A DNA stretch of 34,121 nucleotides from Sporisorium sorghi. Taxonomy: Eukaryota > Basidiomycota > Ustilaginomycetes > Ustilaginales > Ustilaginaceae. Of the stretch, positions 1 through 7,862 are shown piece after piece. The notes under the pieces are model-generated. The model saw nothing but the letters and a program-made list of their open reading frames with translations. It was not told where the DNA came from and did not search any database. The translations under genes and the position numbers were made by a program. Numbering within the stretch: the first letter of the stretch is position 1; every line of letters starts with the position of its first letter. Location: positions 1 through 34,121 of the forward strand of contig JALCCG010000232.1 in NCBI GenBank assembly GCA_023212695.1, given 5' to 3'.

Positions 1-218
1 CCGATGGCCATAACGGTTGTTCCCGATGAGGATTGGATAAGAATCGTAACCCCGACCCCAACCAGCACGCCCAGCACCGGGTTGGATGTATATTTCTCCA
101 GCAACCCGCGCATCTTGTCTCCTGCCGACTTCTGCAGCCCGTCCGACATATATTTGATGCCGAATAGAAAAATACCCAAGCCGCCTACAAACTTAAATAG
201 GATGTCTTGCCAATCCAA
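1..218 (-). CDS. Na/Pi cotransporter family protein (N-terminal part, runs off window)
   Basis: This is the first 72 codons of a membrane protein that continues beyond base 1. It begins with a TTG codon at 218, eight bases after a strong AAGGAGGA ribosome binding site (227-234). The N-terminal stretch has a hydrophobic segment with the pattern GGLGIFLFGIKYMSDGLQ. A second hydrophobic segment follows, ending in the motif QSSSGTT. The QSSS signature is typical of the Na_Pi_cotrans family (NptA-like), which moves phosphate into the cell with sodium. The C-terminal part, often a PhoU-like domain, cannot be checked here. No other start with a comparable binding site is visible. The family assignment is firm; substrate is inferred from family. 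Confidence 0.85.
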   Translation of the reverse strand, partial: MDWQDILFKFVGGLGIFLFGIKYMSDGLQKSAGDKMRGLLEKYTSNPVLGVLVGVGVTILIQSSSGTTVMAI

Positions 219-325
219 GAGATAAATCCTCCTTCTGATGTTACACACGTAGTAAGGTTATAAAAAACCCTCTAATAATTTAGCACAATTTCCAGATAAG
301 ATATACCTATCTAAGTATCGACATA

Positions 326-1975
326 TTACGGGAGGGGCAGACCTATTTCGACCGAGGTACCCCGCTCTTCCTCGCTCCGAATGACAATTCGGCCATGATG
401 GCTCTCCATGATCCGATGGACAATCATAATGCCAAGACCGTTACCGTCCGGCTTGGTTGTATGAAACGGCTCCCCGATCCGCTGAAGCACTTCCTCCGTC
501 ATGCCGGAGCCGTTATCTGTAAAGATCACGCGCTGATAACCCTCCTGCACATCCAGGCGAATATGAATATTGCCGCCATAAGGCAGGGCTTCCATCGCAT
601 TTTTCAGAATATTAAGAAAGACCTGCTTAATCTGGTTCCGGTCACACAGAATCACTGCATTCTGCACAAAACATTGGGTCATCTCAATCCCGCTGAGTTC
701 CGCCTGAATCGCAAACAGATGGAGCACCTCTTCCAGGATTTCGCCGCAATCCTCCTGCTTCAATACCGCAGCCTGAGGTTTGCCCAGAATCATGAATTCC
801 CCGACCATCAGATTAGCGCGCTCCAGCTCGGACATGATCAAGTCATAATGGCGGAGCCGAGCATCCTTATTGGCCAACTGCAGCATTCCCTTCACGGTTG
901 TAAGCGGATTGCGCACTTCATGGGCAATACTTACGGCAACCTGACCGGCAAACACCAGCTTTTCCGTGTTGCGCAGCACCTCCTCGGTTCGCTTCATCTC
1001 CGTAATATCCCGAAGGGAACCCACAACCCGCATGATCTGCCCCTTCCGGTCATACGCCGGCTGGACGTCGAGGATATAGTGGTTCACATTCCCGGATATT
1101 TCGAGCGAGAGCTCCTCTCCGATGCAGACTTCCTGCCTCTGTATCACCCGCTCATAATACTCGCCAATCGGCTTGATTCCGAACACCGAGCGGCTCACAT
1201 AGTTCGACCGGTCCCGGTCACTCCGATCTGGGCACAGCAGACTCAGACAGTGTTCGTTCATCTCCAGAATCTGACCCTGGGCATCCGTAATAATGACACC
1301 GTAATGGTTCGTGCCGAGGAGCACCTGGTTCAAGGTCTGCAGCTGTGTATTCTGTTTGCGGGTAACCATCTCCCGCTCCAGGGAATCGGCCATGGTGCAC
1401 AGCAAGGCATGAAGATGCGGGTGAACAAATTCCTTGTTTGTCATCAAAGAGATGGTCCCTATAATCTCCTTGCCGCTCTCGCCATGAAAGGGTGCCGAAT
1501 AACAGGCCATGCCGTGAAGAATCTGATGAAAATGATCCTCTCCAATTAACGTAAACGGCCGTTTGTAGTTAAGGCACAGATCGATCGAGCTTGGGCCATC
1601 TTCCGCGCAATAGCCGCTGCCCTCGACGATACCCAAATACCGGGCCGTTTCAATGATGGTCGGGTCCCCGGCAAAATCAAGAATGAATCCTTCATTATCC
1701 GTAATCGTAATCAAGACGGGGTTCCCGGATCCGGAAGAAAGAAACTTATTTACGAATGCTTGTATCACTTCGATGTATTCACTATATTTTGCACGCCTGA
1801 CGGCCAATGCTTCATCATTCAACCGATGAGTATGTGTTGGAACAAGCTCCGGGTTCATCCCCTTGTCTATACACTGCTGTTTTGCCTGCCGAATGATCTC
1901 CTGATCGGTTATTTCACCAAATGGTTTGTCCAAAATCACATACCCCTTTTTATCATACTGCCACTTTAATGTCAT
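326..1975 (-). CDS. soluble GAF-PAS sensor histidine kinase
   Basis: A 549-residue histidine kinase with no membrane segment, so it is cytoplasmic and probably senses an internal signal. Residues about 60-200 resemble the GAF-type sensory region found in AcoR-like activators. A PAS domain follows at about 215-330. The HisKA phospho-acceptor motif is AHEVRNPLTTVKGM with His352. The ATPase domain shows the N box around Asn459, DNGSGM at about 487 and the G2 motif GNGLGI. This H-box resembles Bacillus sporulation kinases such as KinA and KinE, but also many nitrogen or fumarate sensors. No response regulator gene lies beside it. The ATG at 1975 has a poor ribosome binding site and an in-frame stop just upstream. 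A TTG at 1933, nine bases after AAGGGG, is a possible alternative start. The partner is unknown. Confidence 0.85.
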   Translation of the reverse strand: MTLKWQYDKKGYVILDKPFGEITDQEIIRQAKQQCIDKGMNPELVPTHTHRLNDEALAVRRAKYSEYIEVIQAFVNKFLSSGSGNPVLITITDNEGFILDFAGDPTIIETARYLGIVEGSGYCAEDGPSSIDLCLNYKRPFTLIGEDHFHQILHGMACYSAPFHGESGKEIIGTISLMTNKEFVHPHLHALLCTMADSLEREMVTRKQNTQLQTLNQVLLGTNHYGVIITDAQGQILEMNEHCLSLLCPDRSDRDRSNYVSRSVFGIKPIGEYYERVIQRQEVCIGEELSLEISGNVNHYILDVQPAYDRKGQIMRVVGSLRDITEMKRTEEVLRNTEKLVFAGQVAVSIAHEVRNPLTTVKGMLQLANKDARLRHYDLIMSELERANLMVGEFMILGKPQAAVLKQEDCGEILEEVLHLFAIQAELSGIEMTQCFVQNAVILCDRNQIKQVFLNILKNAMEALPYGGNIHIRLDVQEGYQRVIFTDNGSGMTEEVLQRIGEPFHTTKPDGNGLGIMIVHRIMESHHGRIVIRSEEERGTSVEIGLPLP

Positions 1976-2112
1976 TTCCGTCTATTCTATCACTTTTATC
2001 GGCAAATGGAGCCTGGCAGTAAACCCAAGAAAATCACACCCATGCCAAGCCTTCATCTTAGCACTATCAGGACTTGCTGAACAGGCAGTCCCGTATGTCT
2101 GTCTTCAACCAC
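1976..2112. other. intergenic region between aspA terminator and kinase gene
   Basis: Non-coding stretch that must carry the promoter for the leftward kinase gene. I could not pick a convincing -35/-10 pair, repeat or known RNA motif in it. Confidence 0.4.
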
Positions 2113-2158
2113 GAAAATATAAGGAGCCGACCAAGATATGAATCTTGATCGGCTCCTT
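2113..2158 (-). terminator. rho-independent terminator after aspA
   Basis: A 17-bp stem with one wobble pair (arms from AAGGAGCCGA at 2121 and to GGCTCCTT at 2158) encloses a short loop. In the minus direction it is followed by TATATTTTC (2112-2120). It lies directly downstream of the aspA stop codon. Confidence 0.85.
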
Positions 2159-2182
2159 GTTATTGTATAGGTCACATGATCC

Positions 2183-3613
2183 TTATTGGTTCAAGAGGAA
2201 CTCTTCACCGGCAATGCCAGGGGAAGTCATATGATACGGGTCCAAGATGACCCGGATCTGATCCTCTGTCAAAAGCCCCTGCTCCAGAATAATCTCCTTG
2301 ATGCCTTGGCCCGTCTTCTGCGCTTCCTTCACCAGCCTGGATGCCACATCGTAGCCCAGATGCGGATTCAATGCCGTAATAATGCCGTAGCTGTTATCCA
2401 CGAAGTACTTGCAGCGTTCCTTGTTCGCTTGAAGGTCGACTATCAGGTTCTTGTAGAATACATCCATCCCGTTCTTCAGGATTTTGAGGGAATGCATCAA
2501 GTTGTTGGCCGCGACCGGAACCATAACGTTCAGCTCGAATTGTCCGGCCTCGCATGCCAGACTGATCGTGTGGTCGTTGCCGATCACCTGGAACGAAACC
2601 TGGTTCATGACCTCGGCCATAACCGGATTGACCTTGCCCGGCATAATCGACGAGCCCGGCTGTCTTGGAGGCACGTTCAGCTCGTTCAAGCCCGCTCTCG
2701 GCCCGGAAGCCATTAACCGGATATCGTTGCACATTTTCGAGAAATTAACGGCACATACTTTAAGCGCAGCCGACAATTCCATGTACGCATCCGTGTTCTG
2801 GGTAGCATCCACCAGATCCTCGGCTTGCTTCAGGGAGAAGCCCGTCTGCTCAATCAAATGCTGGACGACGCTGTGCATATAGTCCGGTGTAGCATTCAGC
2901 CCCGTTCCCACAGCCGTGGCACCCATATTCACAACTAACAAGCCTTGTGCCGCCCGGTCGATCCGGTTGATGTCACGTGTCAGCACATTGGCATAAGCCC
3001 CGAATTCTTGTCCAAGGCGGATCGGTACCGCATCCTGCAGATGCGTGCGCCCCATCTTGATGACATCGTCAAATTCCTTGGCCTTGTCCTGAATCCCGGC
3101 AACCAGTGTGCGGAACACCCCCAGCAAATCCTGAGTCAAGCGGTAGGAAGCAATGCGAATGGCTGTCGGAATCGCATCATTCGTAGACTGTGACATATTG
3201 ACATGATTATTAGGATTGCAGTAGAAATACTCGGCCTTCTGTTTCCCCAAGAGTTCCAATGCGCGGTTCGCCAACACCTCATTCATATTCATATTGATCG
3301 AAGTGCCCGCCCCGCCCTGAATGGAATCGACAATGAATTCGGAGCGAAGATTGCCCGCAATAATCTCATCTGACGCCTCGATAATGGCGCTTCCTATCTT
3401 TTTGGGAAGCAAGCCAAGCTCCATGTTGGCCAGGGCCGCTGCTTTTTTTACTTCTCCGAGAGCAGAGATAAGCTCGGCGTGAATCGGTACCCCGCTGATC
3501 GGAAAGTTCTCTACCGCCCTGACAGTATTAATGCCGTAATAGGCTTCCACAGGAAGCTGTTTTTCCCCCAGAAAATCCTTTTCAACCCGAAACTGCATAT
3601 CCATGGACAACAT
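2183..3613 (-). CDS. aspA: aspartate ammonia-lyase (aspartase)
   Basis: Converts L-aspartate to fumarate and ammonia in the cytoplasm. The N-terminal pattern EKDFLGEKQLPVEAYYGI and the fumarase/aspartase signature GSSIMPGKVNPVMAEV are both present. So are the conserved HTHLQDA-like segment (GRTHLQDAVP) and the substrate-loop region TGSSIMPGK-type. Length is about 476 residues, normal for the family. The reading frame is open back to a GTG at 3652, but that start has no good binding site. The ATG at 3613 lies eight bases after AAAAGG and gives a natural N-terminus; an ATG at 3598 is also possible. The gene is single, closed by a strong terminator at 2113-2158. The kinase gene downstream might respond to aspartate or dicarboxylates, but that is only inferred from adjacency. 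Family assignment is very firm; distinction from fumarase rests on the N-terminal pattern. Confidence 0.95.
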   Translation of the reverse strand: MLSMDMQFRVEKDFLGEKQLPVEAYYGINTVRAVENFPISGVPIHAELISALGEVKKAAALANMELGLLPKKIGSAIIEASDEIIAGNLRSEFIVDSIQGGAGTSINMNMNEVLANRALELLGKQKAEYFYCNPNNHVNMSQSTNDAIPTAIRIASYRLTQDLLGVFRTLVAGIQDKAKEFDDVIKMGRTHLQDAVPIRLGQEFGAYANVLTRDINRIDRAAQGLLVVNMGATAVGTGLNATPDYMHSVVQHLIEQTGFSLKQAEDLVDATQNTDAYMELSAALKVCAVNFSKMCNDIRLMASGPRAGLNELNVPPRQPGSSIMPGKVNPVMAEVMNQVSFQVIGNDHTISLACEAGQFELNVMVPVAANNLMHSLKILKNGMDVFYKNLIVDLQANKERCKYFVDNSYGIITALNPHLGYDVASRLVKEAQKTGQGIKEIILEQGLLTEDQIRVILDPYHMTSPGIAGEEFLLNQ

Positions 3614-3763
3614 CACCATCGCCTTTTGATTATTTTGTATCGTGCTTGTCACCTGTTATCATCCAGCTTGCCCGGATATATACAGAATTCTGCCTTCCCA
3701 CTGGAAATCCTCTATAGCTTACGCGTTTTGTTAGAGAACATTGAATAATATGTGTAAGTGCGC

Positions 3764-3809
3764 AAAAAAAGAGGCTTTCTCTAAGTAGAAATACCCAGAA
3801 ATCGCCTCT
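3764..3809 (-). terminator. terminator after the OmpR-type kinase gene
   Basis: On the minus strand AGAGGC plus TTTCT pairs with AGAAA plus GCCTCT, leaving a two-base bulge. A run of seven T follows immediately (3764-3770). It closes the two-component operon that ends at 3865. Confidence 0.85.
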
Positions 3810-3864
3810 CTTACCCATCATACCTCTTATTCGGTTGATGGACATCCATACGAAGCCACACAGA

Positions 3865-5232
3865 CTACACAAGGGAGGCCGTTCGATACGGGGGAAAACC
3901 AAGCGAGATCACCGCCCCTCCTTCTTTACGATTGCCTGCCGTAATCAGCCCACCGCAGCGCTCCACGATGGCACGGGCAATCGCCAGCCCCAGGCCGGAT
4001 TCGCCGTTTTTCCCTTTAACAAACCGGTGGAACAGGAATGGAAGCAGCTCATCGGATATGCCCTCTCCGTCATCGGAAACGGTAAGCACCACCTGGCCTT
4101 TTTGGATGCCGGCTTGAATGTAAATATGTTTGCTTGCATGTCTGGCCCCATTCGAAACAATGTTAAGCAGCGCTTGCAGCAGCTTGTCACGGTCAGCGCA
4201 CACAATTAACGATTCGTTCTCCCCATAAGAAGGATGCACAAACAGCCCTTTTTTCACCAAGACCGGATTGATTCTCTCAATGGTTTCCTCCACAAGCTCC
4301 CTCAGGTTGACGGCTGTAGCCTTGAATATGTCATCCTCGCTGTCCAGCTTAGCCAGAAGTGTCATCTCGGTCACGATATTTCTCATCCGGCCGCTCTCGC
4401 TCATAATGATCTCCAGCCCTTTGCGGATGTCCTCCCCTTCAAACACCCCGTCCCGAATTCCTTCCGCATATCCGGAGATGGACATAAGGGGCGACTTCAA
4501 CTCGTGCGAAGCGTTCTGGAAAAATTGCTTCTGGACATGGTTGTACCGCTCGAGCTCACCTGCCATTTCGTACAGAGAGTCTGCAACAACGCCGATCTCT
4601 CCGCTTGCCGTAACACGCTCTACTTCGGAGAACTGGCGCTGCTTCACCTTCTTCAATTCTTCCCGAAGCAGCATGAGCGGCTTAATCAGCCGTTTGGTAA
4701 TGAATAAGCTTAAGATAAACATCATCACAGCCCCTACGCCAAAGACCAGCATTAAACGGCCAAGCAGCGCCTGCTCAATCGCCTTGATCTTGCTGACGGG
4801 GGTAAGCAGCGTTAATGTTCCCTGAGGCACCGTCGTGACCTCCGTGAGATACGCATCGTTGTTCATAGCGGCTTGAAAAGATACCGTCGAGAATTCCACC
4901 GGTCTTATCGGTGCAGCGTCATACGGATAGGCTGTGACCGTTTCCCGTGGAATCACTACATTTCCTTGAGTATCCTGAATAATAACTTCCACATTCGCCA
5001 TCCGGCCAGCCGTATAACCTGTAACGGCTATCGGCGTACTATCGATCGGAAGACTCTGGGCGGCAGCCGTCTCCAGCTTGGCCGAGAGCTCGGCGCCAAT
5101 GGACTGCATGTCCTTGCGCTGCGTTCCGATAAAGTGATCCAGCAGCACGTAATGAATGACAACGGCTGTAACGGAAAGCACAAGTATTAACGATAACGCA
5201 AAAGCAAGATTGATCTGATGCACCAGCTTCAT
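3865..5232 (-). CDS. HAMP-domain sensor histidine kinase
   Basis: A 455-residue membrane sensor kinase. A transmembrane helix lies at residues about 9-31. An extracytoplasmic sensor of roughly 120 residues follows, then a second helix at about 158-178 and a HAMP linker to about 235. The HisKA motif is SHELKSPLMSISGY with His243. The ATPase domain has the N box NGARHA (Asn361), DDGEGIS at about 387 and GESGLGLAIA near 411. Its ATG overlaps the stop of the response regulator gene by four bases (ATGA), so the two are translationally coupled. The sensor region has no motif that reveals the signal. The likely partner is the regulator directly upstream; the divergent secreted protein at 6107 is a plausible target. 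Confidence 0.93.
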   Translation of the reverse strand: MKLVHQINLAFALSLILVLSVTAVVIHYVLLDHFIGTQRKDMQSIGAELSAKLETAAAQSLPIDSTPIAVTGYTAGRMANVEVIIQDTQGNVVIPRETVTAYPYDAAPIRPVEFSTVSFQAAMNNDAYLTEVTTVPQGTLTLLTPVSKIKAIEQALLGRLMLVFGVGAVMMFILSLFITKRLIKPLMLLREELKKVKQRQFSEVERVTASGEIGVVADSLYEMAGELERYNHVQKQFFQNASHELKSPLMSISGYAEGIRDGVFEGEDIRKGLEIIMSESGRMRNIVTEMTLLAKLDSEDDIFKATAVNLRELVEETIERINPVLVKKGLFVHPSYGENESLIVCADRDKLLQALLNIVSNGARHASKHIYIQAGIQKGQVVLTVSDDGEGISDELLPFLFHRFVKGKNGESGLGLAIARAIVERCGGLITAGNRKEGGAVISLGFPPYRTASLV

Positions 5233-5948
5233 ATCGATGATTCCTCCCCATCAGCTCTCATTCGGTATCCATGTCCCCATATCGCCTCAATCGGCAGCTG
5301 CTCCACCTTCTTGCGAAGACGTTTAATGAGATGATCCACCGCCCGGTCGCTTCCGAAATAGTCGTCGCCCCACACGGAGGTCAGCAGCTCATCTCTTGTA
5401 AACGCACGATTGGGATGCTCTACAAATACTTTCAGCATCTCGAATTCTTTGTTGGTCATCTCCACTTCTCCCCCGTTCCAGAACACGCGTCTCTCTTCCA
5501 GCATCAACTGCAGACGGCCGTTGCTAAGCTCCGGGGACGCTGCCGCAATCCTGGCATTACCCTCTACATGATTGAATTTATACCATCGGTTGAGCTGCCG
5601 TTTGATTCGGGCGATCAGCTCACGGGGGCTGAACGGCTTGACCATATAGTCATCGCTGCCCAGCTCAAGCCCCAGTATTTTATCGACTTCACTATCCTTG
5701 GCCGAGATCATAATGATGGGGACCTCAGCTTCCGCGCGTATCCGCCTGCACAATTCGAAACCGTCCATGCCGGGCAGCATAATATCCAGCACCCACATAT
5801 CTGGCGGGTTCGTTCTCCACATCTCCCAGCCTTCCTCTGCTGTTCCAAGCCCAACGGTCCGGTAACCCTCCTTGCGCAAATAAGCCTCCACCAAATTTCG
5901 TATATGCTGATCATCGTCGATCACGGCGATGAGATAATTTTGATTCAT
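5229..5948 (-). CDS. OmpR/PhoB-family response regulator
   Basis: Two-domain regulator of 239 residues. The receiver domain begins AVIDDDQHIRNLVEAYL and has the phosphoacceptor context WVLDIMLPGMDGFELC. The conserved KPFSPREL lysine follows. The C-terminal winged helix ends with FTRDELLTSVWGDDYFGSDRAVD and the recognition-helix region HLIKRLRKKVEQ, typical of OmpR-family DNA-binding domains. The reading frame extends seven codons upstream, but the ATG at 5948 sits seven bases after GGAGGT and matches the family N-terminus, so I chose it. A TATACT hexamer near 5978-5984 on the minus strand may be its -10 box. It is the first gene of a two-gene operon with the kinase. The target is unknown. Confidence 0.93.
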   Translation of the reverse strand: MNQNYLIAVIDDDQHIRNLVEAYLRKEGYRTVGLGTAEEGWEMWRTNPPDMWVLDIMLPGMDGFELCRRIRAEAEVPIIMISAKDSEVDKILGLELGSDDYMVKPFSPRELIARIKRQLNRWYKFNHVEGNARIAAASPELSNGRLQLMLEERRVFWNGGEVEMTNKEFEMLKVFVEHPNRAFTRDELLTSVWGDDYFGSDRAVDHLIKRLRKKVEQLPIEAIWGHGYRMRADGEESSI

Positions 5949-6033
5949 ATATAGTACCTCCGAATTCATCTCCTCTCAGTATACCAAGCGGCGTGCGGCG
6001 AATGGGGAATGCCATTATTTTTCCACAAATACA

Positions 6034-6050
6034 CCAATGTTCTGCCAATG
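6034..6050 (+). promoter_or_regulatory. 11-bp phased direct repeat, candidate OmpR-type regulator site
   Basis: CCAATG occurs at 6034-6039 and again at 6045-6050, exactly one 11-bp turn apart. It lies in the divergent region between the response regulator gene and the secreted protein gene. Such spacing is typical of binding by OmpR/PhoB dimers. Function is inferred from spacing and position only. Confidence 0.4.
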
Positions 6051-6106
6051 CTGACCCGTACACTGGGTACTGTAAGACAAACCAACCCGATAAGGAGTGT
6101 TAAACC

Positions 6107-6826
6107 ATGAAACACAGATTATTTGGCAAACTCGCACTATCCGCAGCCCTGCTTGGTGGAACAGCAGCTCTTCCAGTCCATGCCTCAGGTGCTGATACAC
6201 CAGGTGACGTTTCAAGTCAAACAGGGAAAAGCGCGCCTGCTGAGACTATTGAGATTGCAGCCGTCCATACCCTGCCGAACCCGCTGGAATTGGCAGAGAA
6301 ATACGCCCCGGAAACGGTTCAGGATTGGAAAGAAACCCTTGAGAAATACGGCAAGCTTGCTGGTGCTGAGGGAACATTTCAGTTCGCGGCGACAACAGCC
6401 GCCGCCACGGTTCGGGTTAACGATGACTCGAAGCCGGGTGAAGTAAAGGACCCCGTGGAAGCTACAATTTCGTTCAAGGCTACACCGGCCAAGGATATCC
6501 AGGAGTTAATTGACAGCGGTGAGATCAAGGAATTCACAGCAACCGGGGTCAATGACGTTGGGATGCCTCCTGAAGGTGTGACCATTCAAAGAACGGAAGC
6601 TGTAATAGCAGGGGGCGGCGAGGCTCCATCTAGCTTTGTACCAGCCGGTGTAGAAGGTACAAAGGCAGTGAAAATCAGCGATGAGGATCTGGCTTTCATT
6701 CATGCAAGAGTAGACCTCTTCAAAGCTGCGGATTCCAAGGATTCCGCCGCCATTCAAGAAGCGCTGACAAAACTGCTGAACCAATACAAGGAACAGATCA
6801 CCAAGCTGGAAGCTGAAGCGAAATAA
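6107..6826 (+). CDS. secreted protein of unknown function
   Basis: A 239-residue protein whose family I do not recognise. It starts eight bases after AAGGAG. A signal peptide is clear: MKHRLFGK, then a hydrophobic stretch, with likely cleavage after the VHA at residues 25-27. The mature part is acidic and rich in Ala, Glu and Lys, with no cysteine, no lipobox and no membrane anchor. A beta-like central region (about 85-190) is followed by a C-terminal helical segment with heptad character (ALTKLLNQYKEQITKLEAEA) that may form a coiled coil. It is divergent from the two-component system at 3865-5948, with a phased direct repeat in the shared region, so it may be controlled by that system. A perfect hairpin terminator follows. 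Confidence 0.8.
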   Translation: MKHRLFGKLALSAALLGGTAALPVHASGADTPGDVSSQTGKSAPAETIEIAAVHTLPNPLELAEKYAPETVQDWKETLEKYGKLAGAEGTFQFAATTAAATVRVNDDSKPGEVKDPVEATISFKATPAKDIQELIDSGEIKEFTATGVNDVGMPPEGVTIQRTEAVIAGGGEAPSSFVPAGVEGTKAVKISDEDLAFIHARVDLFKAADSKDSAAIQEALTKLLNQYKEQITKLEAEAK

Positions 6827-6893
6827 CATACAACGGTTAAGTACAATCGGAACTTACAACACACAGGCGGCAAACGCCCGATATACTTAACAA

Positions 6894-6927
6894 AACAACC
6901 CTTGCCGGTGCCGCGGCAAGGGTTGTT
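6894..6927. terminator. bidirectional terminator between convergent genes
   Basis: Perfect 14-bp stem AACAACCCTTGCCG / CGGCAAGGGTTGTT with a six-base loop. It lies between the plus-strand gene ending at 6826 and the minus-strand gene ending at 6942. The U-rich tract is TTGTTTTG on the minus side and weaker on the plus side. Confidence 0.8.
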
Positions 6928-6941
6928 CGTGCAGGCTCTGT

Positions 6942-7862
6942 TTATTTTTGCGCCATGGCCTTCATGAGTTTTACGGCTGAACGTATACGCGGACGCTTTA
7001 AGTTCTCCTCCACATAGCGGTAATCCGTTAAGATCACCTTCGCATCCCGCAGTCCGTATGCAAAATCGTCATCGAACAGAAGCCGATACTCCCACACCCG
7101 CTTCTCCCAATTCGGAATATTCGCCAGCATCCATGCATCCTCGGCTCCCGGGTGGACATAGGTTTCGCTAACCCCTTCAGGCAGTCTGTACAGCTTATCG
7201 ATCAGCGATTGCTTGAAGCTGTCATAGGTCTCCCCTTCGACAACAGGGAACGGATGCGAGAGCAAATAATCCGGAATCGGCACCCCCAGCATATCGGCAA
7301 GACTGGAGGCAAGCGCGACCGGACGCTCGATATTCGATAAAGAGCTAAGCAGGGGATCCTCCGGATGAATGTAACGGAATAAACGTGCAGGAAGCCGCCA
7401 GCGCGAAGTCTTCCACAGCATCTGCGGAATAAGACTGCGCCCCGTCTCCATCCCATACAGACTGCCCATGTGATTATCAACATGGCTCACAGAGATGCCA
7501 GCCTTGCTCGCCCGCTCATACTGCGCGTCCAGCTCTTTCAGCACGGCCCCTGTCTCCGCCTTCTGTTCAAACTCCTGAACCGTCGCGTATTGATGACCGC
7601 TCTGGTCATGCAGGGATGGATGACCGGTCAAGCTGCTCCATCGCAGCGCCTCGAATTCGCTTGTCATGGTCAGGTGCAGTCCGACATTGAGCTGGCGCCG
7701 ACGAGCCGTCCAGGAAGCAGCCTCTTCAAACCCGGGGGCCACCGTCATGATGGTGGCCGAGGAAGCCTTGTTCTCCTCCAGCAGATGCTGAATCGCCTGG
7801 TTCATAGCTTGGCTCTGCCCGAAATCGTCACAATTGATGATCAGCCTTCGCTCCATGGTCAT
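6942..7862 (-). CDS. ChbG/HpnK (YdjC-like) carbohydrate deacetylase
   Basis: A 306-residue cytoplasmic enzyme of the YdjC family, which removes acetyl groups from sugars such as N,N'-diacetylchitobiose. Metal-site motifs are in place: INCDDFG (Asp12/Asp13), GLHLT (His63) and SHVDNHMGS (His127, His131). The start ATG at 7862 follows AGGAGG by five bases. It overlaps the end of the upstream permease gene by 35 bases, showing tight co-transcription. The pairing suggests that the permease imports an acetylated or modified oligosaccharide which this enzyme deacetylates. The actual substrate is not visible from sequence. The gene ends just before a shared hairpin terminator. Confidence 0.88.
   Translation of the reverse strand: MTMERRLIINCDDFGQSQAMNQAIQHLLEENKASSATIMTVAPGFEEAASWTARRRQLNVGLHLTMTSEFEALRWSSLTGHPSLHDQSGHQYATVQEFEQKAETGAVLKELDAQYERASKAGISVSHVDNHMGSLYGMETGRSLIPQMLWKTSRWRLPARLFRYIHPEDPLLSSLSNIERPVALASSLADMLGVPIPDYLLSHPFPVVEGETYDSFKQSLIDKLYRLPEGVSETYVHPGAEDAWMLANIPNWEKRVWEYRLLFDDDFAYGLRDAKVILTDYRYVEENLKRPRIRSAVKLMKAMAQK

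Noticed and set aside
4..225. Plus-strand frame at the window start
   Set aside because: The minus strand encodes a clear Na/Pi cotransporter N-terminus with a strong binding site.
395..1549. Long plus-strand frame of 384 codons
   Set aside because: It lies wholly antisense to the histidine kinase gene, has no binding site and no family features; a shadow of a conserved gene.
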